Positions 24,328 to 32,844 are shown, numbered from the stretch's first letter. The stretch: 36,799 nt of DNA from Chloroflexota bacterium (GCA_021802825.1 JAJZRG010000040.1:1-36799), one strand, 5' to 3'. The notes: a model not told the origin generated them from the letters alone. A program made the numbers and translations.

Positions 24328-24777
24328 CTAGGACCCGTCGGGCGCCAGCGCCAGCACGTCCTTGCGTGCGAACACCCCGACAAACCGCAGCCCGCACAGG
24401 AACAGCGCCACGCCCAGGCCGGTGTAGAAGAACGCGATGAACCAGTCGGGGGCGACGTGCGAGAGCCGCAGCGCCATCCCGCCGCCCATCATCACGGCCA
24501 TCACCGCCCACGACGACGCGTTGAAGAAGTGCCAGAAGGGGAGCCGCTCCTCGGTCTTCGCGCGAACCCGGTGCGTGTGCTTGCGGACGAGGCGGGAGAA
24601 GACGAACAGGTAGAACACGACGAAGATGACCAGCGCGAGGGGCGCCAGTGCCGGGTCGAGGGGCTCGAGGCGGAGCAGCAGCGGCAGCCCGACGAGGAAG
24701 ACCATCGTCCCTGCGAGGCACCAGACCACGCCGGCGATCAGCATCAACTGGTTCTTGGGGACCTGAAGGCGGGCCAC
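24328..24777 (-). CDS. Hypothetical four-helix membrane protein
   Basis: 149 residues from a GTG at 24777. There are about four hydrophobic segments: NQLMLIAGVVWCLAGTMVFL, the region LAPLALVIFVVFYLFVFSRL, the segment ASSWAVMAVMMGGGMALRL, and WFIAFFYTGLGVALFLCGLR. A basic loop RKHTHRVRAKTEERLPFWHF joins helices 2 and 3. No family name is recognised. A TACAAT hexamer ends about nine bases before the start, so a short-leader or leaderless transcript is possible. The 250-base stretch between its 3' end and the rocD start holds nothing I can identify. Confidence 0.7.
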   Translation of the reverse strand: MARLQVPKNQLMLIAGVVWCLAGTMVFLVGLPLLLRLEPLDPALAPLALVIFVVFYLFVFSRLVRKHTHRVRAKTEERLPFWHFFNASSWAVMAVMMGGGMALRLSHVAPDWFIAFFYTGLGVALFLCGLRFVGVFARKDVLALAPDGS

Positions 24778-25338
24778 GAGCCAGGATTGTAGCGTTCAGC
24801 AAGCGCCATGGCGCCCGTCGCGGCGCTGTCGTCGCCCGTGCGGCGACGGTTCTCGACCTCCGGGCGCGGTTCGTCGCCTGGCAGTCGATGGCGCGACCGT
24901 TGGCAGTCCGGAGCGGTGGACGAGGGGGTCGGATCGTCGACTCACAGGCGACGACCCGACCCGCAGCGGACGATTCCGTCCCCGCGGAGGCGACGCACCG
25001 CTGGCAGCGCTCGCCCGCCGAGCGAGCCGCACGGCGCGGCGCAGCCGCCTCCACGGCCCGACGACCCGCCTCAACGGCCAGGCGGCATCCCGGCTCGCGC
25101 GGCGGCGCGCTGGAGCGCGCCGGCGTTCCGTTCGCCCGCTGGGTCAGCAGCCAGCGGGGGCATGACCTTGCGCTACAGATGCATCGCGATTCCGCGATAT
25201 CCACTCACACCCCGTTCACGACCGCCTAACGTGAGCGCACAACCCTGTGACCACGGTGCGCGCTGCGCCCGTGCCCCTCGTGGCCTGCTGCCAGCGCCCT
25301 GGCCCATCGGTCCGCCAAGTCCAGCGAGGAGATGTGCA
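24778..25338. other. Non-coding region with palindromic repeats upstream of the phosphatase-like gene
   Basis: 561 bases without a convincing gene. It holds a 7-bp hairpin CGTCGCC/GGCGACG (24830-24848), two members of a dispersed palindromic repeat (24868-24899 and 24927-24957), and a related stretch at about 24978-25005. A short perfect palindrome, ATCGCG-ATTC-CGCGAT, lies at 25183-25198 and is a possible operator or leader hairpin for the downstream gene. Runs of Arg/Ala-rich open frames here look like GC-rich noise. Confidence 0.6.
24868..24957. repeat. Dispersed palindromic repeat (about 31 bp), two copies
   Basis: Copy 24868-24899 (plus) contains TTCGTCGCCTGG and CAGTCGATGG. Copy 24927-24957 (minus) contains GTCGTCGCCTGTGAGTCGAC. 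They agree at 24 of 31 positions and are inverted relative to each other. Further members lie at 30382-30519. Confidence 0.6.
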
Positions 25339-27528
25339 ATGAGGTTCTCTCGGTATCGACCCGTCCGCCGGCTGGTTGCGCTTGTCTCCGCGGGCGCCCT
25401 CGCGGGCGGACTGCTCACCACCGCGGTGGGCGTGCCCGCCATCGCCGCCGATGCCGGCGCCGTGACGCCGAGCTCCCCGTGCCAGCTGAATTCGGCGAGC
25501 GGCACGACCAAGCACGTCATCTACATCCAGTTCGACAACACCCACTTCAAGCGCGACAACGCGAACGTCCCGTCCGACCTCGAGCAGATGCCGCACCTGC
25601 TCAACTTCATCAAGGACAACGGAACGCTCCTGGGCAACGACCACACGGTGCTGATCAGCCACACGGCGACCGGCATCCTCACCTCGCTGACCGGCGTGTA
25701 CCCGGACCGCATGGGCCAGCCGGTCTCGAACAGCTTCCGCTACTACAAGACCGACGGCACCACGCGCACGGGCGTCTCGTTCGCCTACTGGACCTCGCCG
25801 CTGTTCGACCCGGCGGGCGCCACCACCGACACGACGCCCACGATGATCAACGAGCAGGGCAGGATCGCCCCCGCGCCATGGGTCCCGTACACGCGGGCCG
25901 GCTGCGACGTGGGCTCGGTGGCGACTGCCAACACCGTCCTCGAGAACACCGCCATCGACATCCCGACCGTGTTCGGCGCGAGCTCACCGGAGGCCGCCGA
26001 AGTCACGGCCAACCGCGGCCAGGCGTTCTCGGACTTCGTGGGCCTGGGCGTCCACTGCGCGAAGGGCTCGACACTGTGCACCGCCGCCAACCACGCCCGG
26101 CCGGACCAGCTGCCCGACGAGCCCGGCGGCTACACGGGCTATCAGGCCCTGTTCGGCGCCAAGTACGTGGACCCGGCCATCGGTTTCGGCTCGAACCCCA
26201 CGGACTTGGGCGGCAACACGATCCATGACGCGAGCGGACACATCGGCTTCCCGGGCTTCGACGGCATGGAGGCCACGGTCTCGCTCTCGTACGTTGCGAA
26301 GATGCAGGAGGCCGGCATCCCTGTGACGTACGCCTACATCTCGGACGCTCACGACGGGCACGGGACCTCGGGCAGCATCCACTACGCGTACGGCCCGGGC
26401 GAGGCCGGCTACGTGCAGCAGCTGCACGACTACGACATCGCCTTTCAGCGCTTCTTCGAGCGCCTCGCGGCCGACGGGATCAACAAGTCGAACACGCTGT
26501 TCGTGTTCACCGTGGACGAGGGCGACCACTTCGTCGGCGGCAGCCCGTCACCGTCCGGCTGCGACGGCGTGACGGTCGCGTGCACGTACGCGCAGGTGGG
26601 CGAGATCAGCGGCGACCTGCGGCGCATGGTCCTAACCCAGACGGGCGACACGACGCCCTTCACTGTCCACGCCGACGACGCGCCCAACGTCTACATCACC
26701 GGCAACCCGTCGCAGACGGCCCCGATCACCCGGGCGCTGGAACGGGAAGTGGCGGCGCTCTCGTGGGAGAACCCGTACACCGGCACCGTGGAGCACAACA
26801 TCACGGTGGCGATGGCCGACCACGCCGGCATGAGGGCGCTGCACATGATCACGGCGGACCCGGCCCGGACGCCGACGTTCACGCCATTCGAGGACCCCAA
26901 CTGGTTCTTCTTCGCCACCGGCGGGCCGGCCTGCGCCACGCCCACGGCCTGCGCGTCCATCCCGCCCAGGACCAGCCAGAGCTTCGCGTGGAACCACGGC
27001 GACATCCAGCCCGAGATCGCCTCGACGTGGATCGGCGTGGTGGGGCCCGGCGTGGCGAACAAGGGCGTGGACATGCGGACGTGGTCCGACCATACCGACC
27101 TCCGGCCGACGATGCTGACGCTCCTCGGGCTGCGTGACGACTACGTCAGCGACGGCCGGCTCCTGTTCGAGGTCCTCAACGGCAGCGCGATCCCGGCCGC
27201 CGTCAAGATGGCACACGGCTACGCCACGGTCGCCCCGGTCTACAAGCAGCTGAACGCCTCGTTCGGCGCCTTCGACATGGCGATCCTCAAGGTTTCCACG
27301 AAGGCGCTCGCGAGCGGGTCGGCGGGCGACGACTCGACCTACACGCAGCTCGAGTCGCAGATCGCGGGGTGGACCGCGCGGCGCGACGCCCTCGCGACGC
27401 AGATCAAGGCCGCGCTCAATTCCGCCGACTTCGGGGGCGTGCCCATCTCGCAGCACGAGGCGAAGTGGCTCGCCGCCCGCGCGCACGAGCTCATCCGGGA
27501 GGTGGCCGAGGCGGCAGCCTCAAGCTGA
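25339..27528 (+). CDS. Secreted alkaline-phosphatase-superfamily protein
   Basis: 729 residues from ATG 25339, with GAGGAG seven bases upstream. A Sec signal (RRLVALVSAGALAGGLLTTA, cleavage after AIAA near 37) leads into a phosphatase/sulfatase-like fold. Candidate metal and active residues: Asp in VIYIQFDNTHF, Thr in LISHTATGILTSLTGVYPDR (nucleophile position), Asp and His in YISDAHDGHG, Asp and His in FTVDEGDHFVGG, and DHTDLRPTMLTLLGL near the end. The C-terminal 100 residues are helical (QLESQIAGWTARRDALATQI). The protein is acidic, has few cysteines and no anchor, so it is probably released. The substrate could be a phosphoester or sulfate ester. A strong terminator follows at 27574. Confidence 0.8.
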   Translation: MRFSRYRPVRRLVALVSAGALAGGLLTTAVGVPAIAADAGAVTPSSPCQLNSASGTTKHVIYIQFDNTHFKRDNANVPSDLEQMPHLLNFIKDNGTLLGNDHTVLISHTATGILTSLTGVYPDRMGQPVSNSFRYYKTDGTTRTGVSFAYWTSPLFDPAGATTDTTPTMINEQGRIAPAPWVPYTRAGCDVGSVATANTVLENTAIDIPTVFGASSPEAAEVTANRGQAFSDFVGLGVHCAKGSTLCTAANHARPDQLPDEPGGYTGYQALFGAKYVDPAIGFGSNPTDLGGNTIHDASGHIGFPGFDGMEATVSLSYVAKMQEAGIPVTYAYISDAHDGHGTSGSIHYAYGPGEAGYVQQLHDYDIAFQRFFERLAADGINKSNTLFVFTVDEGDHFVGGSPSPSGCDGVTVACTYAQVGEISGDLRRMVLTQTGDTTPFTVHADDAPNVYITGNPSQTAPITRALEREVAALSWENPYTGTVEHNITVAMADHAGMRALHMITADPARTPTFTPFEDPNWFFFATGGPACATPTACASIPPRTSQSFAWNHGDIQPEIASTWIGVVGPGVANKGVDMRTWSDHTDLRPTMLTLLGLRDDYVSDGRLLFEVLNGSAIPAAVKMAHGYATVAPVYKQLNASFGAFDMAILKVSTKALASGSAGDDSTYTQLESQIAGWTARRDALATQIKAALNSADFGGVPISQHEAKWLAARAHELIREVAEAAASS

Positions 27529-27573
27529 GCAACCAGCCCGGCCGAGAGCCCGTCGGGCCCCCAGATACTCGAC

Positions 27574-27607
27574 AGCGAGCCCCGGGGAGAGCCCTCCGGG
27601 GCTCGCT
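27574..27607 (+). terminator. Rho-independent-like terminator
   Basis: A 12-bp perfect stem: AGCGAGCCCCGG pairs with CCGGGGCTCGCT around a 10-base loop. It is followed by CCTGTT. It sits 46 bases after the phosphatase-like gene. Confidence 0.75.
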
Positions 27608-27821
27608 CCTGTTATCGGGCGAGCCGTCGCGGGCGAGCACACGGTCGACGACGAGCACGAGTCGGCGGACGCCATCGGCGAAGACCATGTTCGCGACCGT
27701 CTGCTCGGTCGCGGCGTCGATGACGGCTGCATCGCGGGACTCCTGCGGGCGGTGCTGCCCGCTTTCGCGGGTACCGGTCCGTCAGACGGCACGCCGTCCT
27801 GTTGCGGTCGCCAACAAGGCC
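27608..27821 (-). other. Gap with a possible coding remnant on the minus strand
   Basis: Between the terminator and the exonuclease gene, the minus strand reads ESRDAAVIDAATEQTVANMV followed by FADGVRRLVLVVDRVLARDG, which has protein-like composition. It is cut by a stop near 27787 upstream and runs into the terminator stem downstream. No start or ribosome site fits. It may be a decayed gene fragment. Confidence 0.3.
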
Positions 27822-28697
27822 TCAGGCTATCGTCCGGACGAGCTCGGGCAGGCCCATCGCGCTCAGCCACGCGGCCGCGCGCTCGCGATCGTGGGCCCCC
27901 ACGCGGCCGGCCTCAGGGTCGAAGGCAGGGGACAGGGGAGCGGCGCGGCGGAGCGTGGCGAGGTCCAGGCAGCGGAAGGCGTCCTCGCGGCCGGCGATGA
28001 GCCGCCTGCGCACGCCCTCGGCCTCGACGCTGTCGATCTGCTCGTACAGGGCCGCTAGCGACCCGAACCGGCGGACCAGCCCGGGCGCCACGGAGGGGCC
28101 GATCCCGCGCACCCCCGCATAGCCGTCGGTCGAGTCCCCGATGAGCGCCTTGACGTGCGCGACGAGCGCGGGCGGCACGAGGTACGGGCTGCGCTCCTCG
28201 ACCTCGCAGGGGCCGTACCGGTCAACGCCCCCGCCGGCGCGCGGCCGCAACACCGTCACGCGCTCGCCCGCCATGCCCAGCAGGTCGTGGTCGGCCGTGA
28301 ACAGCAGGACATCGTCGAAGCCGACGGCCACCGCAGCATCGGCGATCCCGGCCATCGCGTCGTCGGCCTCCCAGCCCTCGGCGCGGTAGCGGGCCCAGCC
28401 CATCCGGCCGGCGGCGATGTTGGCGTCGCGCAGCTGCGGGAGCAGGTCGCCGGGCTCGTCCGCCTTCCGCGGCTTGTAGCTGGGGTCGATCTCGCGGCGT
28501 CGCGAACCCGTCGTGCTCTCGAACGCGAGCGCGACGTGCGTGGCCCCCTCCTCGCGGATGCGCGCCTGGACGAACCGCAGGAACGTGCTCACGAGAAAGG
28601 TCGGCCGGCCGTCGGGCGCGAAGGCGGGTCGACCGCGGCCGGCGAAGTACGCGCGGTGGGCGATGTTGGCGAAGTCCACGACGAGCAGGCGGCGCAC
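27822..28697 (-). CDS. 5'-3' exonuclease, PolA N-terminal domain type
   Basis: 291 residues from GTG 28697 (VRRLLVVDFANIAHRAYFAG). The frame is open further upstream, but those residues are Arg-rich noise. It is a stand-alone structure-specific 5' nuclease like the exonuclease domain of DNA polymerase I, used in flap and RNA-primer removal. Metal-binding acidic motifs are visible: VVDFANIAHR near residue 8, the basic arch DPSYKPRKADEPGDLLPQLR, GWEADDAMAGIADAA, and LFTADHDLLGM. The DNA-binding H3TH motif is GDSTDGYAGVRGIGPSVA. Length matches the family. The lactate dehydrogenase gene is upstream on the same strand, about 90 bases away. Confidence 0.88.
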   Translation of the reverse strand: MRRLLVVDFANIAHRAYFAGRGRPAFAPDGRPTFLVSTFLRFVQARIREEGATHVALAFESTTGSRRREIDPSYKPRKADEPGDLLPQLRDANIAAGRMGWARYRAEGWEADDAMAGIADAAVAVGFDDVLLFTADHDLLGMAGERVTVLRPRAGGGVDRYGPCEVEERSPYLVPPALVAHVKALIGDSTDGYAGVRGIGPSVAPGLVRRFGSLAALYEQIDSVEAEGVRRRLIAGREDAFRCLDLATLRRAAPLSPAFDPEAGRVGAHDRERAAAWLSAMGLPELVRTIA

Positions 28698-28787
28698 GCG
28701 TCGATGGTCGCATCCGGGGACGCCCTTCGTTCGACGTCGTCGCCACCTGGCCGTCCGGAAGCGAGGCGCCCGCACTCCTCAGGCGGC

Positions 28788-29753
28788 TCAGGCGGCGTCG
28801 GCCCGCAGCTCCTCGAGCGTGTCCCGTAGCACCGCGGCCGAGCGGCGCAGCGCCGACGCCTCGCCAGCCGACAGCCCCAGCCGGAGCACCGACTCCACCC
28901 CGCCGCGCCCCACGATCGTGGGCAGCGAGAGGCAGACGTCGTCGATCCCGTAGTAGTCGGTGATCAGCGAGCTGACCGAGAGCACCGTCTTCTGGTCGCG
29001 CAGGATCGCCTCGACGATCCGCATTAGGCCTGCCGCCACGGCGTAGTAGGTGGCGCCCTTGCGGTCGATGATCTCGTACGCGGCGTCGCGAACGGCGGTG
29101 TAGATCCGCGTCTCGTCGGCCGCGCCGAACGCGATGGCCTGCGAGCGGCAGAACTCCTCGAGCGGCATGCCGCCCACGGCCGCGCTCGACCACACGGGGA
29201 CCTCGGTGTCGCCGTGCTCGCCCGCGATGAACGCGTGGATGCTGCGCGGGTCAACGCGGAGCCGCTCCGCGAGGAGGGCGCGGAACCGGGCCGTGTCGAG
29301 GATGGTGCCCGAGCCGAAGACGCGGCCGGACGGCAGGCCCGAGTAGCCGATCGAGCGTCGGGTCAGGACGTCCACCGGGTTCGTCGCCACCAGGATGATC
29401 CCGTCGGGATTGGCCGACGCGATGGCCGGGATGATCGAGGCGAAGATCTGGTCGTTGCGGCGGACGAGGTCGAGGCGGCTCTCGCCGGGCTTCTGGCCGG
29501 TCCCGGCCGACACGACCGTGATCGCGGCGCCGGCGGTGTCGGCGATCGACCCGGACCAGACTTGGACCGGCTTGCTGAACGGGACGGCGTGGGTGAGGTC
29601 CATCGCCTCGCCCTCCGCCCGGCGCGGGTCGGCGTCCACCAGGGCGATCTCGGACGCCAGCCCGCTCATGACGAGCGCGAAGCCGAACGTGGAGCCGACG
29701 TTGCCGGCGCCCACGATGGCGACCCGCGTGGGGTGCGGGATGCTGTGGATCAT
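28788..29753 (-). CDS. ldh: L-lactate dehydrogenase
   Basis: 321-residue NAD-dependent 2-hydroxyacid dehydrogenase interconverting pyruvate and L-lactate. Seen: the Rossmann loop VAIVGAGNVGSTFGFALVMS near residue 11, Asp of ALVDAD for NAD ribose, the mobile loop AGTGQKPGESRLDLVRRN, VATNPVDVLT, and the catalytic His in FIAGEHGDTEVPVWSSA. Gln in the GQKPGE loop, rather than Arg, argues for lactate over malate dehydrogenase. Length is normal. AGGAAGGAAG lies about ten bases before the ATG at 29753. It may share a transcript with the downstream exonuclease gene. Confidence 0.93.
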   Translation of the reverse strand: MIHSIPHPTRVAIVGAGNVGSTFGFALVMSGLASEIALVDADPRRAEGEAMDLTHAVPFSKPVQVWSGSIADTAGAAITVVSAGTGQKPGESRLDLVRRNDQIFASIIPAIASANPDGIILVATNPVDVLTRRSIGYSGLPSGRVFGSGTILDTARFRALLAERLRVDPRSIHAFIAGEHGDTEVPVWSSAAVGGMPLEEFCRSQAIAFGAADETRIYTAVRDAAYEIIDRKGATYYAVAAGLMRIVEAILRDQKTVLSVSSLITDYYGIDDVCLSLPTIVGRGGVESVLRLGLSAGEASALRRSAAVLRDTLEELRADAA

Positions 29754-29951
29754 GGGCGGGACGCTTCCTTCCTCTGTCCCCGCAGGGCGGCGGGGGCTGA
29801 CGGCCGGCGTCCATGGTCGCGCATCCGGCGCGATGGCGGAGGCGGCGCCGCTTCGGCGGCGGCCCGGTCAGAGGGACAGCCGCCGGTCGAAGAACGAGCG
29901 ACAGCGGCGCCGGGCGATCCGGCGGTCCTCGGTGGGGGCGCCGCCGCCGCC

Positions 29952-29993
29952 CGGCGGGTCTCGCCCGGCGGGTCTCGACCGGCGGGTCTCGCC
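29952..29993. repeat. 14-bp tandem repeat, three units
   Basis: CGGCGGGTCTCGCC, CGGCGGGTCTCGAC and CGGCGGGTCTCGCC follow head to tail, with a partial fourth unit (CGGCAG). One base differs in the middle unit. Confidence 0.85.
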
Positions 29994-30261
29994 CGGCAGC
30001 GACGACAGCACGGGGCAATGCGGAGACGTGCTCGGTCGTCAGGGACGGCGCTGGGCGGCGGAAGGCCGACCGGGCTCGACCCGGCGTGGCCATGAATCGG
30101 CCGGTGCGCACGGGCGTGCCGCCGCGGGTGACCTCGGTCACCCCCACCACGCCTCGGGTAGTCGTGATCTCGAGCCGCCGGCCGGCGCGCGATGCCGTGA
30201 TGTCGAAGGTCGTGGTGCCGTGACCGGTGTCAACGACCACCTCGACACGATCTCCCTTCAC
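29985..30261 (-). pseudogene. Coding-like segment, possible truncated small gene
   Basis: From a GTG at 30261 the minus strand reads VKGDRVEVVVDTGHGTTTFD, then ITASRAGRRLEITTTRGVVG, then VTEVTRGGTPVRTGRFMATP. This is a beta-rich, protein-like sequence with codon use like the real genes. After about 75 codons it degrades into Arg/Pro-rich sequence through the tandem repeat, and the open frame runs uninterrupted into ldh in another phase, which no real gene would do. Just upstream, in a different frame, is a 16-residue hydrophobic peptide (VALLFLLLWLLGTVRL), so a frameshifted membrane-anchored protein is possible. No family is recognised. Confidence 0.35.
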
Positions 30262-30381
30262 GGTGCTGCACCCCAGGTGTCGCCCGGCCCTACAGTCGGA
30301 CGGTCCCCAGCAGCCACAGGAGGAGGAAGAGAAGGGCCACGCCGTCGAGTCGCCTCGGCGGCGACGGGATCGCCCCTCGGC

Positions 30382-30519
30382 GGTCGCATCGTCGACTGCC
30401 GGACGACGAACCGGCGCGATCCGGCCGCCGGGCGCCCCGCTGGCGGCCGGATCGTCGACCGCGCGGCGACCAGGCGACCGCGCAGCGCCGGAATCGTCGC
30501 CTCCCAGTCGATTGGCGTA
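30382..30519 (-). repeat. Dispersed palindromic repeat cluster, three copies
   Basis: Three members of the family also seen near 24868-24957, read on the minus strand. They are 30382-30412 (TTCGTCGTCCGGCAGTCGAC), 30442-30474 (GGTCGACGATCCGGCCGCC) and 30489-30519 (more diverged, ATCGACTGGGAGGCGACGAT). The first agrees with the copy at 24868 at 26 of 31 positions. Each contains a short inverted repeat such as TCGTC/GACGA. Confidence 0.55.
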
Positions 30520-30537
30520 TCGGCCCGGGCGTCGGTG

Positions 30538-30567
30538 TGTACAAGGCTCGCGCGTTTGGTGTGTAAT
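30538..30567 (+). promoter_or_regulatory. Possible promoter for the first Asp-box gene
   Basis: TGTACA and TGTAAT with an 18-base spacer, in a locally AT-richer stretch. The predicted start near 30574 would place the hairpin at 30580-30618 at the very 5' end of the mRNA. Only the -10 is a good match. Confidence 0.35.
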
Positions 30568-30579
30568 CCAGGCGCACGC

Positions 30580-30618
30580 CGCGACGGCATGCCTGCCGAT
30601 CCCGAAGGTACCGTCGCG
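30580..30618 (+). promoter_or_regulatory. 5' leader hairpin
   Basis: CGCGACGG (30580-30587) pairs perfectly with CCGTCGCG (30611-30618) around a 23-base loop, ending a few bases before the GAGGAG ribosome site of the gene at 30634. It could protect or control the leader. It matches no riboswitch class I know. Confidence 0.4.
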
Positions 30619-30633
30619 CATTGAGGAGCCTCG

Positions 30634-32262
30634 ATGAAGCGTCCCCCCGTCCATGGCTCGAGACGTCATGTCGGCGCCGCGATTGGCGCCGCGGCCCTCG
30701 CCCTCTCGCTCGTTGCAGTGCCGGTCTTCGCGATTGGCGGCGACCTCTCCCAACCGGTTGACTTCCTCCATAACAACCTGGCCGACGCGCCCGTCCCGGG
30801 CGCGGTTTACGGCACCGCACCGGCCGCGAAGGTCGGCTCGCCGATCTGCACGACGCCGGTTTCGAACGCGAAGAACGTCAACACCGACTGCGAGGGGACG
30901 GGTCCCCACAACGAGAGCTCCATCGCCGTCAACCCGCTCCACCCCAACAACATCATCGGCGGCCTCAACGACTATCAGCTCGGGCTCAACCCAGGCGGCC
31001 ACGTGACCGAGACGACCCTCTCTCGCGCCCACGTCTCGATGGACGGCGGCAAGAGCTGGACGACGTACCCGCTCAACGACACGTCCACCTATCAGGCCAC
31101 CGGCGACCCTGCCGTCGCGTTCGACGCCGCCGGCAACGCCTACTACGCGACGCTCGGCTTCCGGTTCGTTGGGCCGGGCAACGCGCAGAGCCCCGACGTC
31201 CTCGTCCACACCTCGACCGACGGCGGCGTCCACTGGTCGCAGGCGCGCGTGGCCGCGGGCAGTGGCGTGTTCACGAGCGTGGGCGACCTGCTCGACAAGG
31301 AGTACATCGCGGCCTGGGGCGACAGCAATGCCATCGTGACCTTCGGTGACTTCCGCCAGGCGCAGAAAGGCTCCTTCGTCAGCGCCAAGATCTACGCCAC
31401 CGTCACCCACGACGCGGGCATGACCTGGTCCACGCCGGCGGTCATCTCCGGGAGCCTCGACGAGGCGTTCGTGGCCACGCCCACCGTGACCGCCGACGGG
31501 CGCGTCTTCGTGTCGTTCATGAACACGACGGACCTCACGACCGGTCGCGACGACTACATGGCGGTCGAGGTCAACCCGACGACCGGCCGTCGGATCGCCG
31601 GGCCGTTTACCGTGTCGCACGTCATCGACGGCTTCACCGACTACCCGATCGCCCTCGGGCGCCAGACCTACCAGGACAGCACCTTCCGGACGTGGGCGGC
31701 CGGCAACATCGCGGCCGACCCGAAGGACCCGGCGCACCTCGCGGTCGTGTTCTCCGACATGCGCAACAGCACGCTGCCGGCGCCGACCAATCCGTACGCG
31801 GCGACGACCAACTCGGACATCATCGTGAGCCAGTCGACGGACCATGGGCGCACCTGGTCCGCCGCCACAGCCCTGACGCTGTCCGGCGACCAGTTCATGC
31901 CGTGGGCGGCCTTCGACGCGAACGGCATGCTGCGGATCGGCTTCTTCGACCGCTCCTACGACTCGGCGAACCACGAGTACGGCTACACGCTGGCGACCGC
32001 GACCGACGCCACCGCCACGGCGTTCTCGTTCTCCCAGGTCACGACGGCGCTGTCGAACCCGACCAAGAACGACCGCTGGTTCTCGGGCGCGACGCTCGAC
32101 ACGTCGTTCCCGCACCCGAGCTCGTTCATCGGCGACTACTCGAACATCGCGGCCCTGCCCGGTGGCGGCGTCGTCGCCTACTGGACGGACATGCGCAACA
32201 GCGTGACCTTCGCCGGGCGCACGGGCGCCGGCGAGGACGGCTACTTCGGCGCCATGCCCTGA
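30634..32262 (+). CDS. Secreted sialidase-like beta-propeller protein with Asp-boxes
   Basis: 542 residues from ATG 30634, with GAGGAG at good spacing. A Sec signal (HVGAAIGAAALALSLVAVPV, cleavage near FAIG) leads into a BNR/sialidase-like propeller. Asp-boxes (SxDxGxxW) are visible: SMDGGKSW, STDGGVHW, THDAGMTW and STDHGRTW. Other shared stretches are NESSIAVNPLHPNNIIGGLN and FIGDYSNIAALPGGGVVAYW. The classic sialidase Arg triad is not evident, so enzymatic sialidase activity should not be assumed; glycan binding or hydrolysis outside the cell is a reasonable guess. It is paralogous to the protein at 33223-35076 and faces it tail to tail across a toxin-antitoxin pair. Confidence 0.82.
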   Translation: MKRPPVHGSRRHVGAAIGAAALALSLVAVPVFAIGGDLSQPVDFLHNNLADAPVPGAVYGTAPAAKVGSPICTTPVSNAKNVNTDCEGTGPHNESSIAVNPLHPNNIIGGLNDYQLGLNPGGHVTETTLSRAHVSMDGGKSWTTYPLNDTSTYQATGDPAVAFDAAGNAYYATLGFRFVGPGNAQSPDVLVHTSTDGGVHWSQARVAAGSGVFTSVGDLLDKEYIAAWGDSNAIVTFGDFRQAQKGSFVSAKIYATVTHDAGMTWSTPAVISGSLDEAFVATPTVTADGRVFVSFMNTTDLTTGRDDYMAVEVNPTTGRRIAGPFTVSHVIDGFTDYPIALGRQTYQDSTFRTWAAGNIAADPKDPAHLAVVFSDMRNSTLPAPTNPYAATTNSDIIVSQSTDHGRTWSAATALTLSGDQFMPWAAFDANGMLRIGFFDRSYDSANHEYGYTLATATDATATAFSFSQVTTALSNPTKNDRWFSGATLDTSFPHPSSFIGDYSNIAALPGGGVVAYWTDMRNSVTFAGRTGAGEDGYFGAMP

Positions 32263-32454
32263 CGCTCTTGCCGGTGGCGCCGCGGCCGATTGCGACCCGG
32301 CGCCACCGGATGCGCCACCGCGCGCTGATGTGGACCGAGGGGGAGCCCGGATCCGAGCCGATGCACGTGCGTGCCGCCGCTTCGCTGGTCCCGGGTCCAG
32401 CACGTGCGGCGCCGTGGGTGATACAAGCCGAGCAGCGGCGGGGGGGGCCGGCGA
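32263..32454. other. Gap between convergent Asp-box and doc genes
   Basis: 192 bases without an identifiable feature. It is GC-rich with a GGGGGGG run near 32440. Confidence 0.4.
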
Positions 32455-32844
32455 TCAAGAGCCGGGTGTCGAGACCCTCCAGGCGCGGAGGCGGCTCGCG
32501 ATCGCCATGACATCGCCCATCTCGCCGGCGGCGATGGCTATGACCAGCACGAAGGCCTCGTCGGCGGGCGCGGCGAGGTCCGCCCCGTTGAGCAGGTAGA
32601 ACAGCCGCGTCGCTGCCCAGCCCAGCCGCTTGTTGCCGTCAACGAGTGGGTGACCGGTGACGATGGCGTGGAGGAGGGCGGCTGCCTTCTGGTCGAGGTC
32701 CGGGTACGCGTCCTCGCCGAATGCCGACGACTGGGGGCGCGTGGCCGACGTTTGGAGCAGGCCCACGTCGCGAACGAGGGCGTGTCCGCCGACCGCCGCG
32801 TCCGCCGCGACGAGGAGGTCGTCGAGATCCAGGTACTCGATCAC
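32455..32844 (-). CDS. doc: Doc/Fic-type toxin (death-on-curing family)
   Basis: 129 residues from GTG 32844, whose GTGA overlaps the antitoxin stop. The Fic-fold active motif is HPLVDGNKRLGW near residue 66-77, the Doc version of HxFx(D/N)GNK, with Leu in place of the usual Phe. The preceding ALLHAIVTG and following TRLFYLLNG helices also fit. Doc-type enzymes phosphorylate EF-Tu, whereas other Fic proteins AMPylate targets; which applies here is not seen. The N-terminus VIEYLDLDDLLVAADAAVGG is typical of Doc. The frame is open upstream through the antitoxin, but that part is shadow sequence. It pairs with the RHH antitoxin gene upstream instead of the classical Phd. Confidence 0.88.
   Translation of the reverse strand: MIEYLDLDDLLVAADAAVGGHALVRDVGLLQTSATRPQSSAFGEDAYPDLDQKAAALLHAIVTGHPLVDGNKRLGWAATRLFYLLNGADLAAPADEAFVLVIAIAAGEMGDVMAIASRLRAWRVSTPGS

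Larger units (their letters stand above)
29754..30537. other. Large gap with repeats and coding-like remnant upstream of ldh and the Asp-box gene
   Basis: Part of an 880-base gene-free gap (29754-30633). From left to right it holds the ldh leader, a 14-bp tandem repeat (29952-29993), a minus-strand coding-like segment (about 29985-30261), a hydrophobic 16-codon frame ending near 30290, and a cluster of palindromic repeats (30382-30519). No complete gene can be defended. Confidence 0.5.

Noticed and set aside
29952..29993. CRISPR array
   Set aside because: The repeat unit is 14 bp and strictly head to tail without spacers.
29251..32403. A 1050-codon open frame on the minus strand across ldh and the first Asp-box gene
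   Set aside because: It runs through two well-supported genes in other frames and is Arg/Gly/Pro-rich; long empty frames are expected in DNA this GC-rich. Only a short part near 29985-30261 looks protein-like.
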